64,000 bases of DNA from Paenibacillus harenae DSM 16969 (GCF_000422465.1 NZ_AULV01000020.1:31355-95354), one strand, 5' to 3'; counted from the first letter of the stretch, positions 18,097-26,838 are shown. Notes: a model not told the origin generated them from the sequence alone. Translations and numbers: made by a program.

Positions 18097-18915
18097 ATGA
18101 AGATACACATGATGCAAGGCTGGAGGCTAACGGTAAAACACTTATATATCGTCATCCTATTATTTCTGTACCAGCTGCTGTGGGGGTTTTTCCTATACCG
18201 TTTTATCGATTCGGTCGTCTCTCCGCTGCTGCGCCGCTTCCCGGGCTCCTATCCGTCTGATACGGCCGCGCAGCTCTTCATGACGGAGGCGCAGTTCCAG
18301 CTCTTCAAGACGGATCTGATTACGCCTTATTTATGGATTTTCGGCGGCCTGTTTGCCGCACGCATGCTGCTGACGCCGGTCTTCAACGCCGGCTTGTTCT
18401 ACTCCCTGCAGCAGACGAGGGGGGACGGCGCAGGCACCCGCTTTCTGGAAGGCATTCGCAAGACGTGGAAGCCCGTCATGCTTCTCTACTGGCTGGAATC
18501 CATTCTGGCGCTTGCGCCGGCCTGGTGGCTGCTGCCGCATACGCTCGACTCGCTCCTTGCGAGCGGCTCCATACCCGAGCTTCTGCTCGGCGTCATGCCC
18601 TGGGCCGGCCTGTGGCTCCTCTGGGGAACGGTTCTTCACCTTCTGTCTCTGGCCATGCAATTGGGCGCCGTATCCGGAGAAGGGATATTCCGTTCATTAT
18701 GGCGGGCCGTAAGGAACTTCCTCATGTACGCGGCCATTTCGCTGGTCATGTGGGCCATCGGCGCCGCGCTTGGGCTCGTTGTATCCAGCCTCTCCCTCGT
18801 CTGGGCCGGATTATTCGCCCTTATCGTCCATCAAGGCTATCATCTGGTCCGAACGCTGTTGAAGGTGTGGACCGTTGCCTCCCAGCTCGATTATCTGCAA
18901 TCCAAGCAGGCGTAA
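18097..18915 (+). CDS. Polytopic membrane protein, partner of the M1 peptidase
   Basis: A 272-residue protein with about six membrane helices and no enzymatic motif. AAGGAG precedes the ATG. It is co-transcribed with the M1 peptidase gene, and a strong terminator follows. No family is recognised; it may anchor or assist the peptidase, which is inferred from the operon only. Confidence 0.8.
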   Translation: MKIHMMQGWRLTVKHLYIVILLFLYQLLWGFFLYRFIDSVVSPLLRRFPGSYPSDTAAQLFMTEAQFQLFKTDLITPYLWIFGGLFAARMLLTPVFNAGLFYSLQQTRGDGAGTRFLEGIRKTWKPVMLLYWLESILALAPAWWLLPHTLDSLLASGSIPELLLGVMPWAGLWLLWGTVLHLLSLAMQLGAVSGEGIFRSLWRAVRNFLMYAAISLVMWAIGAALGLVVSSLSLVWAGLFALIVHQGYHLVRTLLKVWTVASQLDYLQSKQA

Positions 18916-18935
18916 ACGCATTTATTCCGCGAAAA

Positions 18936-18989
18936 TAAAAAACAGGCTGTCCGATCAGGTCGAAGACCTTGTCGGACAGCCTGTTTTTA
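18936..18989 (+). terminator. Rho-independent terminator
   Basis: A 16-base stem beginning AAAACAGGCTGTCCGA pairs with its complement, with an inner AGGTC/GACCT hairpin in the loop, followed by T residues. About 400 bases then follow without a gene up to the riboswitch. Confidence 0.9.
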
Positions 18990-19391
18990 TGCAAATATAA
19001 GCATTTATAAGTTTAGCATTTATAATTTGGCCTATCTCCACGTTTAAACGTCCGCCCCCTTCGGACAAGGACGCCGACAGGCGTTTCTGCTTGATGAGAT
19101 TTTTTTAATATATGCTGCTTTTTTTCGCTATAATCGGCTATTTCCGGACCTTTTGGCCTGTACGAAGGTCCAAGCGCACCACGGACAAATCGGTATATTT
19201 TACAATGGATTCACATATTTAATGAAATTGAGCCGCGGTATTTAGTCTGATAGCACCAGTAATGACGATTAATATTACAGAAAAAACGTTATAACGCACG
19301 AATTAGTCAAAAGGTTACATGAGAATTATTAGAATTTGCCGATTTAAGAAGGAGATTAATGAAAAAAATCGAAATCTACTCGAGTCAATAA

Positions 19392-19526
19392 AAAACCTGC
19401 CAAATTTCCTAACGGAAAACGGGGGAACCACTTTGGGTGAATTGATTCCGACGTCTGACACCGGTCAGCGCCTGAGGAATCATAGGGGACCTTCTACCGA
19501 ACCCCACAGCTAACCTCGTCGGCATT
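19392..19526 (+). ncRNA. c-di-AMP riboswitch (ydaO/yuaA class)
   Basis: The leader carries the conserved blocks of this class in order: CGGGGGAACC, GGGTGAAT, then CTTCTACCGAACCC and ACAGCTAACCTCGTCGGC. It ends directly before the ribosome binding site of an NlpC/P60 cell-wall hydrolase, a typical target. The class usually lowers expression when c-di-AMP is high. No separate terminator hairpin is obvious between the aptamer and the AAGGAG at 19529, so control may be at translation initiation. Confidence 0.9.
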
Positions 19527-19542
19527 GGAAGGAGTTTCACAA

Positions 19543-20019
19543 TTGAAAAAGGTTACCGTAATACTTTTGGGTCTGATGCTCTTGCTCGCATTCCAGGCAG
19601 GAAGCGTTTTCGCAGACTCCAAAATGAACGGGCTCATCAATGATGTGATTGGTAGTCCGTACAAAAGCGGCGGAACGACGACGAAAGGCTTTGACTGCTC
19701 CGGTTTTACGACCTATGTGTTCGATAAAATGGGCATTGACCTTCCGCGTACATCCGCTTCGCAAGCAAAAGCAGGATCTAAGGTCGCTAAGGCGGACTTG
19801 ATCCCGGGAGATCTCGTGTTCTTCGACACGGCCGGCGGCAATAACGGCTCCGTATCCCACGTTGGCATTTATATGGGAGACGGTAAGTTCGCTCACGCTT
19901 CCTCCAGCAGAGGCGTTGTAACCGACGAGCTTGATTCCTCCTATTATGAGAAACGTTTCGTGACCGCGCGTCGCGTAATGGACTCTGAAGCTTTCGTTAA
20001 TTTCGCAGAAGTGAAATAG
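19543..20019 (+). CDS. NlpC/P60 peptidoglycan hydrolase
   Basis: A secreted 158-residue endopeptidase: signal peptide of about 24 residues ending in VFADS, then a single NlpC/P60 domain with the catalytic Cys in FDCSGFTTYVF, the His in SVSHVGIYMGDG and the third polar residue in FAHASS. It probably cuts the D-Glu/DAP linkage in stem peptides. The start is a TTG at 19543 with AAGGAG eight bases upstream. It has no separate wall-binding domain. The c-di-AMP riboswitch lies immediately upstream. Confidence 0.93.
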   Translation: MKKVTVILLGLMLLLAFQAGSVFADSKMNGLINDVIGSPYKSGGTTTKGFDCSGFTTYVFDKMGIDLPRTSASQAKAGSKVAKADLIPGDLVFFDTAGGNNGSVSHVGIYMGDGKFAHASSSRGVVTDELDSSYYEKRFVTARRVMDSEAFVNFAEVK

Positions 20020-20071
20020 AGCGATCCAAGCAATCCTCCCATACAGGAGCGGCTGCAAGGCAGGCTCATTC

Positions 20072-20127
20072 AGCAAAGCCGCAGTTGTTTGTCCTCGGTC
20101 GACAAACCACATGCGGCTTTGCTGTTT
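20072..20127 (+). terminator. Rho-independent terminator
   Basis: AGCAAAGCCGCA (20072-20083) pairs with TGCGGCTTTGCT (20111-20122), enclosing a second small stem (TTTGTC/GACAAA). Confidence 0.8.
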
Positions 20128-20189
20128 CTATTCCTTGACGATTAACGAAGCCGGCGGTTGCCGCGGCAGAGGAGAGGAGCACGATTTCC

Positions 20190-21575
20190 ATGTATTTATT
20201 TATCCACCGCAAAGATTTGCGCACTTCCGATTTACGCGCGTTTGATTACATACGATGTAAGGATACGTCAGGTATCCATTTGCTCATTATAGATCCCGCC
20301 TTGCTCGGCGGAGGGCGGCTGACCAGCCATAGCGGGCGCAATTATATCGGCCAGGCCGCCGCCTTGTTGCAAGGCTATGCCGATGCCGGCAAAGAGCTGC
20401 ACGTCCTGTACGGCGAGCCCGAGCGCATTACGGAAGCGCTCCTCCAGACGCATCCGATCGACGAAATCATCGTTCATGCCGATTACACGCCCTATTCTCG
20501 CAGCCGGGATGCACGGCTGCGGCAGATAGCGCGCGGGCTGAACCGCCGCTGGATGTCCTTAGCCGATGCGCCGCTGGCCGACTTGGAGACTCTACCGGAA
20601 TTCGCCAAGCGCACAGAGCCCTATAAGGTATTTACGCCCTTCTACCGGATATGGCGCAGCTTTATTCAGATGTCATACAGCCCGATAAGCGAAGCGACGA
20701 TCGGGGATTTGTCTACCGTGCGCGAGATCGATCCTGCCATTGCGGCGCAGTTCGCGCTGCCCGAGCCGGTCGCCAGCGCGCTTGGAGAGACCTCCGGCGT
20801 CGAAGGGCCCGTTAAGTCCGCTGCGAAGCTCGAGCGCTTCGTCCGCGAGCGGCTGGCCGCCTACCCGGATAACCGTGACGCCTATGCGGAGGATTATACG
20901 AGCGGGCTGGCGCGCTTTATCAATAACGGCTCGCTCTCGGCCCGTCAGGCTTTCGAGACTACGCAAGGATTACCGGGAGCAGACACGTGGCTCCGCCAGC
21001 TCGCCTGGCGCGATTTCTATATCTATCAGGCCATGTATCATGACGATTACTTCCGATATGAGCATGTGGTCGATCTGTCCGCGCTCACCGATACCCATCT
21101 GGAGGCTTGGGCCAGCGGCTCGACCGGCATTCCGATCATTGATGCGGCCATGACGCAGCTCAACCGTACGGGAGAGCTGCCGAACCGGCTCCGTATGGTA
21201 ACAGCCATGTTCCTGACCAAAAATTTGCTATGCCCGTTTACGTTAGGCGAGCAGCACTTCCGCCTTCATCTAAGCGATTACGACAATACGCTCAATCGAG
21301 GCGGCTGGCTGTGGAGCTCCTCGCTCGGCTACGATGCCGCGCCCTATTTCCGCATCATGAACCCCGTGACGCAATCGCAGAGGCATGATCCGGGCGGCAG
21401 CTACATCAGACGCTGGCAGCCTCATCTCGCGCATCTGTCCGATAAGGAGATTCACCTTCCGCTCAGTGGCGCAATCGTCGATCTGAAGGCATCGCGCGCC
21501 CGGGCCGTAGGCGTGTACAAAACCATTGTTTCCTTACGTGCAGACGGCCGTATACGTCGGCAGATACAAGGGTAG
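20190..21575 (+). CDS. phr: Deoxyribodipyrimidine photolyase
   Basis: A 461-residue class I CPD photolyase that repairs UV pyrimidine dimers with light. The N-terminal antenna-binding domain begins with FIHRKDLRTSDLRAF. The C-terminal FAD domain has TWLRQLAWRDFYIY, NRLRMVTAMFLTKNLL and YDNTLNRGGWLWSSSLGYDA, which include conserved FAD and DNA contact residues. Length is normal. AGGAGAGGAG precedes the ATG. A cryptochrome-like role cannot be excluded but is less likely in this setting. Confidence 0.93.
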   Translation: MYLFIHRKDLRTSDLRAFDYIRCKDTSGIHLLIIDPALLGGGRLTSHSGRNYIGQAAALLQGYADAGKELHVLYGEPERITEALLQTHPIDEIIVHADYTPYSRSRDARLRQIARGLNRRWMSLADAPLADLETLPEFAKRTEPYKVFTPFYRIWRSFIQMSYSPISEATIGDLSTVREIDPAIAAQFALPEPVASALGETSGVEGPVKSAAKLERFVRERLAAYPDNRDAYAEDYTSGLARFINNGSLSARQAFETTQGLPGADTWLRQLAWRDFYIYQAMYHDDYFRYEHVVDLSALTDTHLEAWASGSTGIPIIDAAMTQLNRTGELPNRLRMVTAMFLTKNLLCPFTLGEQHFRLHLSDYDNTLNRGGWLWSSSLGYDAAPYFRIMNPVTQSQRHDPGGSYIRRWQPHLAHLSDKEIHLPLSGAIVDLKASRARAVGVYKTIVSLRADGRIRRQIQG

Positions 21576-21672
21576 CCGCGCAGCGCAGGCCAAGGGAGCG
21601 TAAGAGCGATTCTGCTGCAGATTGTGCAATGTACCTTCAACTTGTGAATGACGATCGACGTGCAGCCGACCA

Positions 21673-21705
21673 CAAAAAACCGTCCGGAAAGATCGAGGCC
21701 ACTGA
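21673..21705 (-). repeat. 33-bp inverted repeat, left copy
   Basis: Read on the minus strand it matches the copy at 23304-23337 in direct sense, so the two are inverted in the chromosome. The outer parts are identical (TTCAGTGGCCTC and CGGACGGTTTTTT), while the 8-bp cores GATCTTTC and GAAAGATC are reverse complements of each other. The pair brackets an AT-richer patch with a pseudogene. The rest of 21576-21905 holds no gene. Confidence 0.6.
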
Positions 21706-21718
21706 AAAAGCCCCCATG

Positions 21719-21760
21719 AAAAAAGGTACAGCCCCTCAAAAATAGAGGCTGTACCTTTTT
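21719..21760. terminator. Bidirectional terminator-like hairpin
   Basis: AAAAAGGTACAGCC pairs with GGCTGTACCTTTTT, with A and T tracts on the two sides. It could end transcripts from either direction. It is about 145 bp past the photolyase stop. Confidence 0.6.
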
Positions 21761-21905
21761 CCTGTATAATTAAGTCACCATAGGGAGATGGTGATTTGAT
21801 TGATTCAACAGCAACATACGCTGATCGTAAGTCCATACATACAGCTCTATAATTTAATTGTACCCTTCACTTTTATATTGGTTTCTTATTTACTTTAAAA
21901 TCGCC

Positions 21906-22630
21906 CTAACTAGAGACGTAACCTGGATCGTTCCACCAGCGGGTACTACTATAAGGAGTAGTTCCAGATTTGTAAGAGAAATCTCCGCCAATAAATGCGG
22001 ATACATAGACAAAGGCTCCTCCACCACTTGCACTGAAATGAGCAGAAGAAGAACAAGTCCCTCTATACCTTCATATCGTTTTTGTTCTAAAAAAACTTGG
22101 GTTCCTAAGACGACTCCATAAGAATTCACCTTTAATCTAGGTTTAGTTTTCAGGTTTGTGACTGTTTTACCAGGAAATGTTGTGTGATAATTAACGACAT
22201 CCGCTACAACTTTCCAGGATAAATCATTAATGGTTAATGTCTGACCATTATGGCCTACCATTTGCATCATTATGTTGTTACTATTCCAACTCTGAGCTGC
22301 TTGTGCTGAAGGGATGCTATAAGTCCCAACGCTATTATCTCAAGAGAAATTATTGCCCAGCTTGTTAATAGCAAATAACTTTTGATCTGATTTGTTTTTT
22401 TCTTCTTCAATACGGATATTTTTTTCTAAATCTTCAATTCCGCCTTCGAGCTCTTTTCTTATTGTAGTAACTTTGGTACCATCTTCTAAGTACGAGATTT
22501 CAGTAGTTTCATTTAATACTTTGAGACCATTAAACCGTTTCTCTTCAACCTGCTGTCCGTTTGCAGATACAGTTCCCATAGCAAAAGTAAAAAATAGTAC
22601 GAGTGACAGAACAACTTTGGTATACTTCAT
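21906..22630 (-). pseudogene. Broken gene for a secreted protein
   Basis: A 96-codon frame starts at the ATG at 22630 with GGAG eight bases upstream and encodes a clear signal peptide (cleavage near VSANG). It ends at a TGA at 22340-22342. The same frame continues directly with DNSVGTYSIPSAQAAQSW and on to VLGTQVFLEQKRYEG. A frameshift near 22055-22072 is then needed to reach a plausible C-terminus (HFSASGGGAFVYV ... TRWWNDPGYVSS, stop at 21906-21908). There are thus two lesions. The protein family is not recognised. Base composition is lower in GC than the surroundings. Confidence 0.7.
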
Positions 22631-22751
22631 TTTACTACTCCATCCATATTATGCTAAAATTAGTACACGGTTTGATGGTATTATGGAATGACAAAAAAAG
22701 GAATAGTATTAAAGTATTAGAAAACGAGGGAAATAAAGGGATGTGATTATT

Positions 22752-22943
22752 ATGCAAGGATGGGGAATAACTGGTATTTTGCTCATACTTTTCATTATCA
22801 TTGTTTTTGTATATATCTTGAAGTTTGTTGTGCGTAGTGCAATTAACGAATCCGAATTTAAGAGATCAGTAGATAACGATCTCAAAAAGATTAAAGAAGA
22901 CATTAATAACATTACTGAAATTCTAAAATCAAAAAACAAATGA
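22752..22943 (+). CDS. Small membrane-anchored coiled-coil protein
   Basis: A 63-residue protein: a short N-terminus, one membrane helix (about residues 6-27), then a charged, probably coiled-coil segment (ESEFKRSVDNDLKKIKEDIN). AAAGGG precedes the ATG at 22752; a GTG at 22743 is an alternative. AT-rich like the adjacent pseudogene. A terminator follows within about 55 bases. No known family. Confidence 0.6.
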   Translation: MQGWGITGILLILFIIIVFVYILKFVVRSAINESEFKRSVDNDLKKIKEDINNITEILKSKNK

Positions 22944-22995
22944 AAAAGCCTCACGAAACAGAAAAAATCGCACGCTAAGCAATGCGTTGCATAAA

Positions 22996-23036
22996 AAAAC
23001 CCCGGACTCTTTACTTCATAAAGGAATCCGGTTTTC
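22996..23036 (+). terminator. Rho-independent terminator
   Basis: AAAACCcCGGA pairs with TCCGGTTTT around a TTT/AAA inner stem. It probably ends the small membrane protein transcript. Confidence 0.6.
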
Positions 23037-23224
23037 GTAATCAGCAGCTATAGCTCGTTGAACTAACAAATCCTAGAATACCATAGCAACGCTGGGTTTC
23101 ACCAGTGAGCTAAATTGAAAAATAAAGAACCACACTTCAAGGCGCTATGGCCATATTCGCTGAAATCTGAAGCGAATATTAAAACTGGGCGATTAAGAAT
23201 ACAAAAGCCATTCTCCATAAAAAG

Positions 23225-23266
23225 AAAGACATCTGCCCGAAATTATACGGACAGATGTCTTTTTTA
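23225..23266 (+). terminator. Rho-independent terminator
   Basis: AAGACATCTGcCCG pairs with CGGaCAGATGTCTT and is followed by T residues. No intact gene lies directly upstream; the stretch 23037-23224 holds none I can recognise, so this is probably a leftover of a lost gene. Confidence 0.65.
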
Positions 23267-23303
23267 GTTTTGTGACCACCGCTATGACGAAATACGTAAG
23301 TTC

Positions 23304-23337
23304 TTCAGTGGCCTCGAAAGATCCGGACGGTTTTTTT
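23304..23337 (+). repeat. 33-bp inverted repeat, right copy
   Basis: Partner of the copy at 21673-21705. The flanks are identical and the 8-bp core is reversed (GAAAGATC here). It lies 28 bp downstream of the MFS gene stop on the opposite strand. Confidence 0.6.
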
Positions 23338-23365
23338 ATGAGCTGATACCTGCTTACCGGTTCTT

Positions 23366-24613
23366 CTAGCTGGCTTCTGCTTCCCTATGCTCCCGCGCCC
23401 GCCTTCTGCCAAGCACAAGCATGACCGCGAGCAGCAGCAGCATAACGATCACGAGTGCGCTCACGTACCATAACGTCGCCTGCACATGGAATTGGTCCAT
23501 GATCCAGCCGGTTAACCGCGGGAAGATGGCGCCGCCAAGACCGCCGCATGCAACGAGCAGGCTCGTCGTCCGCTCGGTCATGCCCGGAATAAGCGCGTTC
23601 GCATAGACGAGAGCGATTCCGAATATGCCGGAGAAGCATAAGCCGCTTAACCCGACAAAAACAAGCGTCCAGCTCAGCTGGCCCATAACCGCCATTAATA
23701 CAAAGACGGCCGAAGCGCCCAGCGTCGCGATCAATAAATAACGCGAATACCCCATACGGTCGGCAAGCACGCCGGCGAATAGGCGACCGAGCACCATCGT
23801 TCCCCAGAACAAACTCAGCACTGAGGCGGCCGCCGACTCGCCAATGCCCGACCTTTCGATCAGAATCGAAGGCAAGTAGTTAGAGAAGCTCATTTCCATT
23901 CCGACGTATATCATAAAGAATAGCGCCGACAGCAGAAGGAACGGCAGCGCTTTGCGCGAATAACCGAAGAAAGCCGAAGCATCCGCCCGGGGAGCGGCGA
24001 GCGACGCCGCAATCTCCGCATTTGCTTGACTCCCCTCCGCGGATTTCGGCGCGTAGCTGAGTTGATCGTCCAGCTCCCCGAACGACATCGTCAGCCAGAG
24101 CACGAAGGTGATGCCGGACATTGCCGCCAATATCGGAAAAGAAACCTGCCATACGTTCTGCTGAATGAGATAAGCCGCCGCGATGGGTATCAGCAGCGCC
24201 CCGACGCCAAAGAAAGTTTCCAGCCGGCTCATCGCCGATGCCTTGCCGTTCTTGGCCAAATCAATGATCATCGCGCCGACAACCGCTTCCGTCATGCCGA
24301 AGCCGATACCGGCAAGCGGAGCGATCGCCAGCATCCAGCCCCATGGGAGCAATAGGCTGTAAGCGGCCTCGCTGGCGGTCAGTATACCGATAGCCAGCAG
24401 AACGGCGCCGCGCTTGCCGACTCTCGCCGTCAGTGACGGCGCAAACAGAACCCCGACGAGAAAGCCGAGAAACTGATTCATGATCCACTGCCCGCCGTCC
24501 TTATAAGTCAGCCCGTAATGCCCGATCAGCTGCTCTAATATCGAACCGCCTACGACATGGGCAACCCCGATAACCAGATAGGACAAGCAGCCAAGCCAAA
24601 TTAACTTTCTCAT
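23366..24613 (-). CDS. MFS transporter
   Basis: A 415-residue transporter with 12 predicted membrane helices and a long central loop with a hydrophilic stretch near residue 200. The loop after helix 2 has LTARVGKRGAVLL, a degenerate form of the MFS signature. The ATG at 24613 is preferred because AAGGAG lies ten bases upstream; the upstream ATG at 24637 would place that site inside the gene. Substrate unknown. Divergent from an acetyltransferase gene. Confidence 0.87.
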   Translation of the reverse strand: MRKLIWLGCLSYLVIGVAHVVGGSILEQLIGHYGLTYKDGGQWIMNQFLGFLVGVLFAPSLTARVGKRGAVLLAIGILTASEAAYSLLLPWGWMLAIAPLAGIGFGMTEAVVGAMIIDLAKNGKASAMSRLETFFGVGALLIPIAAAYLIQQNVWQVSFPILAAMSGITFVLWLTMSFGELDDQLSYAPKSAEGSQANAEIAASLAAPRADASAFFGYSRKALPFLLLSALFFMIYVGMEMSFSNYLPSILIERSGIGESAAASVLSLFWGTMVLGRLFAGVLADRMGYSRYLLIATLGASAVFVLMAVMGQLSWTLVFVGLSGLCFSGIFGIALVYANALIPGMTERTTSLLVACGGLGGAIFPRLTGWIMDQFHVQATLWYVSALVIVMLLLLAVMLVLGRRRAREHREAEAS

Positions 24614-24726
24614 ACCATTCGTTCTCCTTATGTACACACGACCTATTGCGCTTATCTGTTATAATAATCCTGTTTCATCCGTATTTATGCCCGCAGAGGC
24701 ATACGGTGATTGGAGGCGGCAGATCC

Positions 24727-25254
24727 GTGACCGATAATCAAAGCTCCACCCATTATAAACGACATTCGCATGTGATGACTATACACACGATGGAAATCCG
24801 TTACGCCCGTGAAATTTGCGAATGGGCATACGAAGAGCCGTTCGATATTTTCAATTGGCCGTCTTGGGAGAAAATGCAAAAGGACGGTATCGAATTCGGC
24901 GATTCCGTCCTTCGGGAAGAGCAGTATGCGGCGGTTCTGGGCGGCTCGAACGAGCTCATCGGCTTTGCGCAATTTTTCCCCATAACAGGCGTAACTAGGC
25001 TTGGCTTAGGCTTGCGGCCCGACCTGTGCAGCCAGGGTCTCGGCCCTGCTTTCATTCGTACGATCTTCCGGGAGGCAATCAGGCGCGCACCATGGAATGA
25101 AATCGACCTTGAAGTACTGGCGTGGAACACCCGCGCCATACGCGCCTATGAACGTGCAGGCTTCCGGATAACGGATACGTACTCGCGCGGGACCCCGCGC
25201 GGCTTCGCCGAGTTTCACTGCATGGTATACGATCCGGAGACCGCGGAGGTTTAA
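24727..25254 (+). CDS. GNAT N-acetyltransferase
   Basis: A 175-residue GNAT protein, normal for a single domain. The acetyl-CoA motif is LGLRPDLCSQGLGPAFIR near residue 100, and the C-terminal NTRAIRAYERAGFRITDTY motif is clear. The GTG at 24727 has GGAGG nine bases upstream; later ATGs at 24775 and 24793 are alternatives. The open frame extending upstream to 24646 has no start with a good site. Substrate not predictable. Confidence 0.85.
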   Translation: MTDNQSSTHYKRHSHVMTIHTMEIRYAREICEWAYEEPFDIFNWPSWEKMQKDGIEFGDSVLREEQYAAVLGGSNELIGFAQFFPITGVTRLGLGLRPDLCSQGLGPAFIRTIFREAIRRAPWNEIDLEVLAWNTRAIRAYERAGFRITDTYSRGTPRGFAEFHCMVYDPETAEV

Positions 25255-25394
25255 TCGCGCCGCGTCTCCCTCTTCCAACGGCATTCAATAAATATTCCCC
25301 TCCAGATTCATCGAAATCATTTCTCAAATATAAATAATACTTTTTAAGACGAACTTCATTTCCATAATATCCAATATTTAATCACACCGATCTG

Positions 25395-25423
25395 TTGGAT
25401 TAACTATCGTCGACAGTTATAAG
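25395..25423 (+). promoter_or_regulatory. Promoter with a palindromic operator in its spacer
   Basis: TTGGAT (25395-25400), 17-bp spacer, TATAAG (25418-25423). The spacer holds a 17-bp near-perfect palindrome, AACTATCGTCGACAGTT (25402-25418), with only one mismatched pair. This position would let a bound repressor block RNA polymerase, most simply the ArsR-like protein encoded immediately downstream. Confidence 0.6.
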
Positions 25424-25450
25424 GTTAAATTGGAAGATCGGAGCGATACG

Positions 25451-26365
25451 ATGAAGATTGATATCTCGGAGACGCACTTACCTATCTATGAGGCGCTGGC
25501 CAGCGCCGTCAGGTTAAAAATTATTAAGCTGCTCTCGCAGCAGGAAATGAATATCAAGGAACTCGCGCAAGCGCTGGAGTTAAGCAGCCCAATCATAACC
25601 ATGCATGTTAAGAAGCTCGAAAAAGCCGGTCTGATCAGCTCTGAGATGGTAGCAAGCAGCGGCGGAACCAAAAAGATGTGCAAGCTTATTACCGACGGCA
25701 TAATGATCGATTTCCCTTCCAATAACCTGCCTGCACTGCGTACCTATCATGAATCTATAATATCTATCGGTCATTACACTGACTTCGAAATTGAGCCCAC
25801 ATGCGGCCTAGCTACAACGGCGAAGGTCATTGGCATGTTCGACGATTCGCGTTTTTTCCTGGATTCAGATCGCACCAATGCCAAAATATTATGGTTCAGC
25901 AGCGGCTTCATCGAATATAGGACCGCGAATTTTTTGCTAAAAAACGAGAAGCCGACCGAGCTCGAAATATCGTTCGAGATATCATCAGAAGCTCCGTTCG
26001 CTAACGAAAATTGGCCGTCGGACATTTCGTTCTACTTAAATGGCACCAAAATCGGAATATGGACCAGCCCGGGCGACTTCGGCGTTAAGCGCGGCAAGTT
26101 TACGCCTGACTGGTGGTGGGACGGAATCAATCAATACGGACTGCTTAAGGTAATCAAGATTACGCCGACCGGAACATTTATCGACGGTCTGAAGATTTCG
26201 GACGTTACGCTTGATGAAGTAGATATTCTGAACAAGCAATGGAAATTCCGTATAGCCGTAGAGCCGGATGCTGAAAATGTAGGCGGCGTCACCTTGTTCG
26301 GTTCCGGATTCGGCAATTATAACCAAGACATCGTCTTTAAACTCTATTATGAAAGAAACGAGTAG
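25451..26365 (+). CDS. ArsR-like regulator with a large C-terminal sensor-like domain
   Basis: A 304-residue protein. Residues 10-75 form an ArsR-type winged helix (EALASAVRLKIIKLL, LELSSPIITMHVKKLEKAG). The remaining ~220 residues are not an ArsR dimer arm. They form a beta-rich domain with the conserved stretch NENWPSDISFYLNGTKIG and WTSPGDFG, reminiscent of a carbohydrate-binding fold. Typical ArsR proteins have about 100 residues and metal-binding cysteines, which are lacking here. It is closely similar to the product of 34094-35017. The convergent gene downstream is a broken sugar permease, so this copy may have lost its target. Confidence 0.8.
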   Translation: MKIDISETHLPIYEALASAVRLKIIKLLSQQEMNIKELAQALELSSPIITMHVKKLEKAGLISSEMVASSGGTKKMCKLITDGIMIDFPSNNLPALRTYHESIISIGHYTDFEIEPTCGLATTAKVIGMFDDSRFFLDSDRTNAKILWFSSGFIEYRTANFLLKNEKPTELEISFEISSEAPFANENWPSDISFYLNGTKIGIWTSPGDFGVKRGKFTPDWWWDGINQYGLLKVIKITPTGTFIDGLKISDVTLDEVDILNKQWKFRIAVEPDAENVGGVTLFGSGFGNYNQDIVFKLYYERNE

Positions 26366-26412
26366 GAGCTTACGGCGTAAGCCGCTTCACTCCTCCCCGT
26401 CGCTTTATCCCA

Positions 26413-26838
26413 TTATTCGCCCGCGATACCTGTACGCTCCACGCTTTCTACAAAGTAACGCTGCGTGAACATGTACAGGATAAGTACCGGCAATATCGTC
26501 AGCATGACACCGGCCATAATTTGATTCTGCAGCGTTGGCGCCATTCCGAGCGTACCGGTGGATACCGAGCTGGCCGCCTGCTGACCTTCCAAGTTAGCGT
26601 TGCCGTTGAAGAACGCCATATTTTGCTCCAGGTTAAAATATTCCGGCACGAGCAAGTACATATTCGGCTCAAACAAGTCATTCCAATGCCAGACGACCGA
26701 GAACAGGAAGACAACAAGCATAGCTGGCTTGGCGAGCGGGAACATAATCATCAAGTATGTGCGGAACGCACCCGCCCCGTCGATTCTAGCCGCTTCCTCA
26801 AGCACGTTCGGAAGCGTCCGATAAAATTGAATGAATAT
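26413..26838 (-). pseudogene. Truncated carbohydrate ABC transporter permease
   Basis: Only the C-terminal ~140 residues of a MsmG/AraQ/LplC-type permease remain: QFYRTLPNVLEEAARIDGAGAF (the EAA loop that contacts the ATPase) through two membrane helices to RYFVESVERTGIAGE. The first half, with about four helices, is missing. Homology stops abruptly near 26838, where a solute-binding-protein fragment in the opposite orientation begins. A sequence rearrangement has removed the rest of the transporter. Confidence 0.85.

Noticed and set aside
19319..19513. A 64-codon frame upstream of the NlpC/P60 gene
   Set aside because: It runs through the conserved c-di-AMP riboswitch, whose structure explains the sequence.
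22340..22342. Selenocysteine readthrough of the in-frame TGA
   Set aside because: No SECIS-like hairpin or redox motif is evident next to the TGA, and a second lesion (frameshift) occurs downstream, so a pseudogene explains it better.
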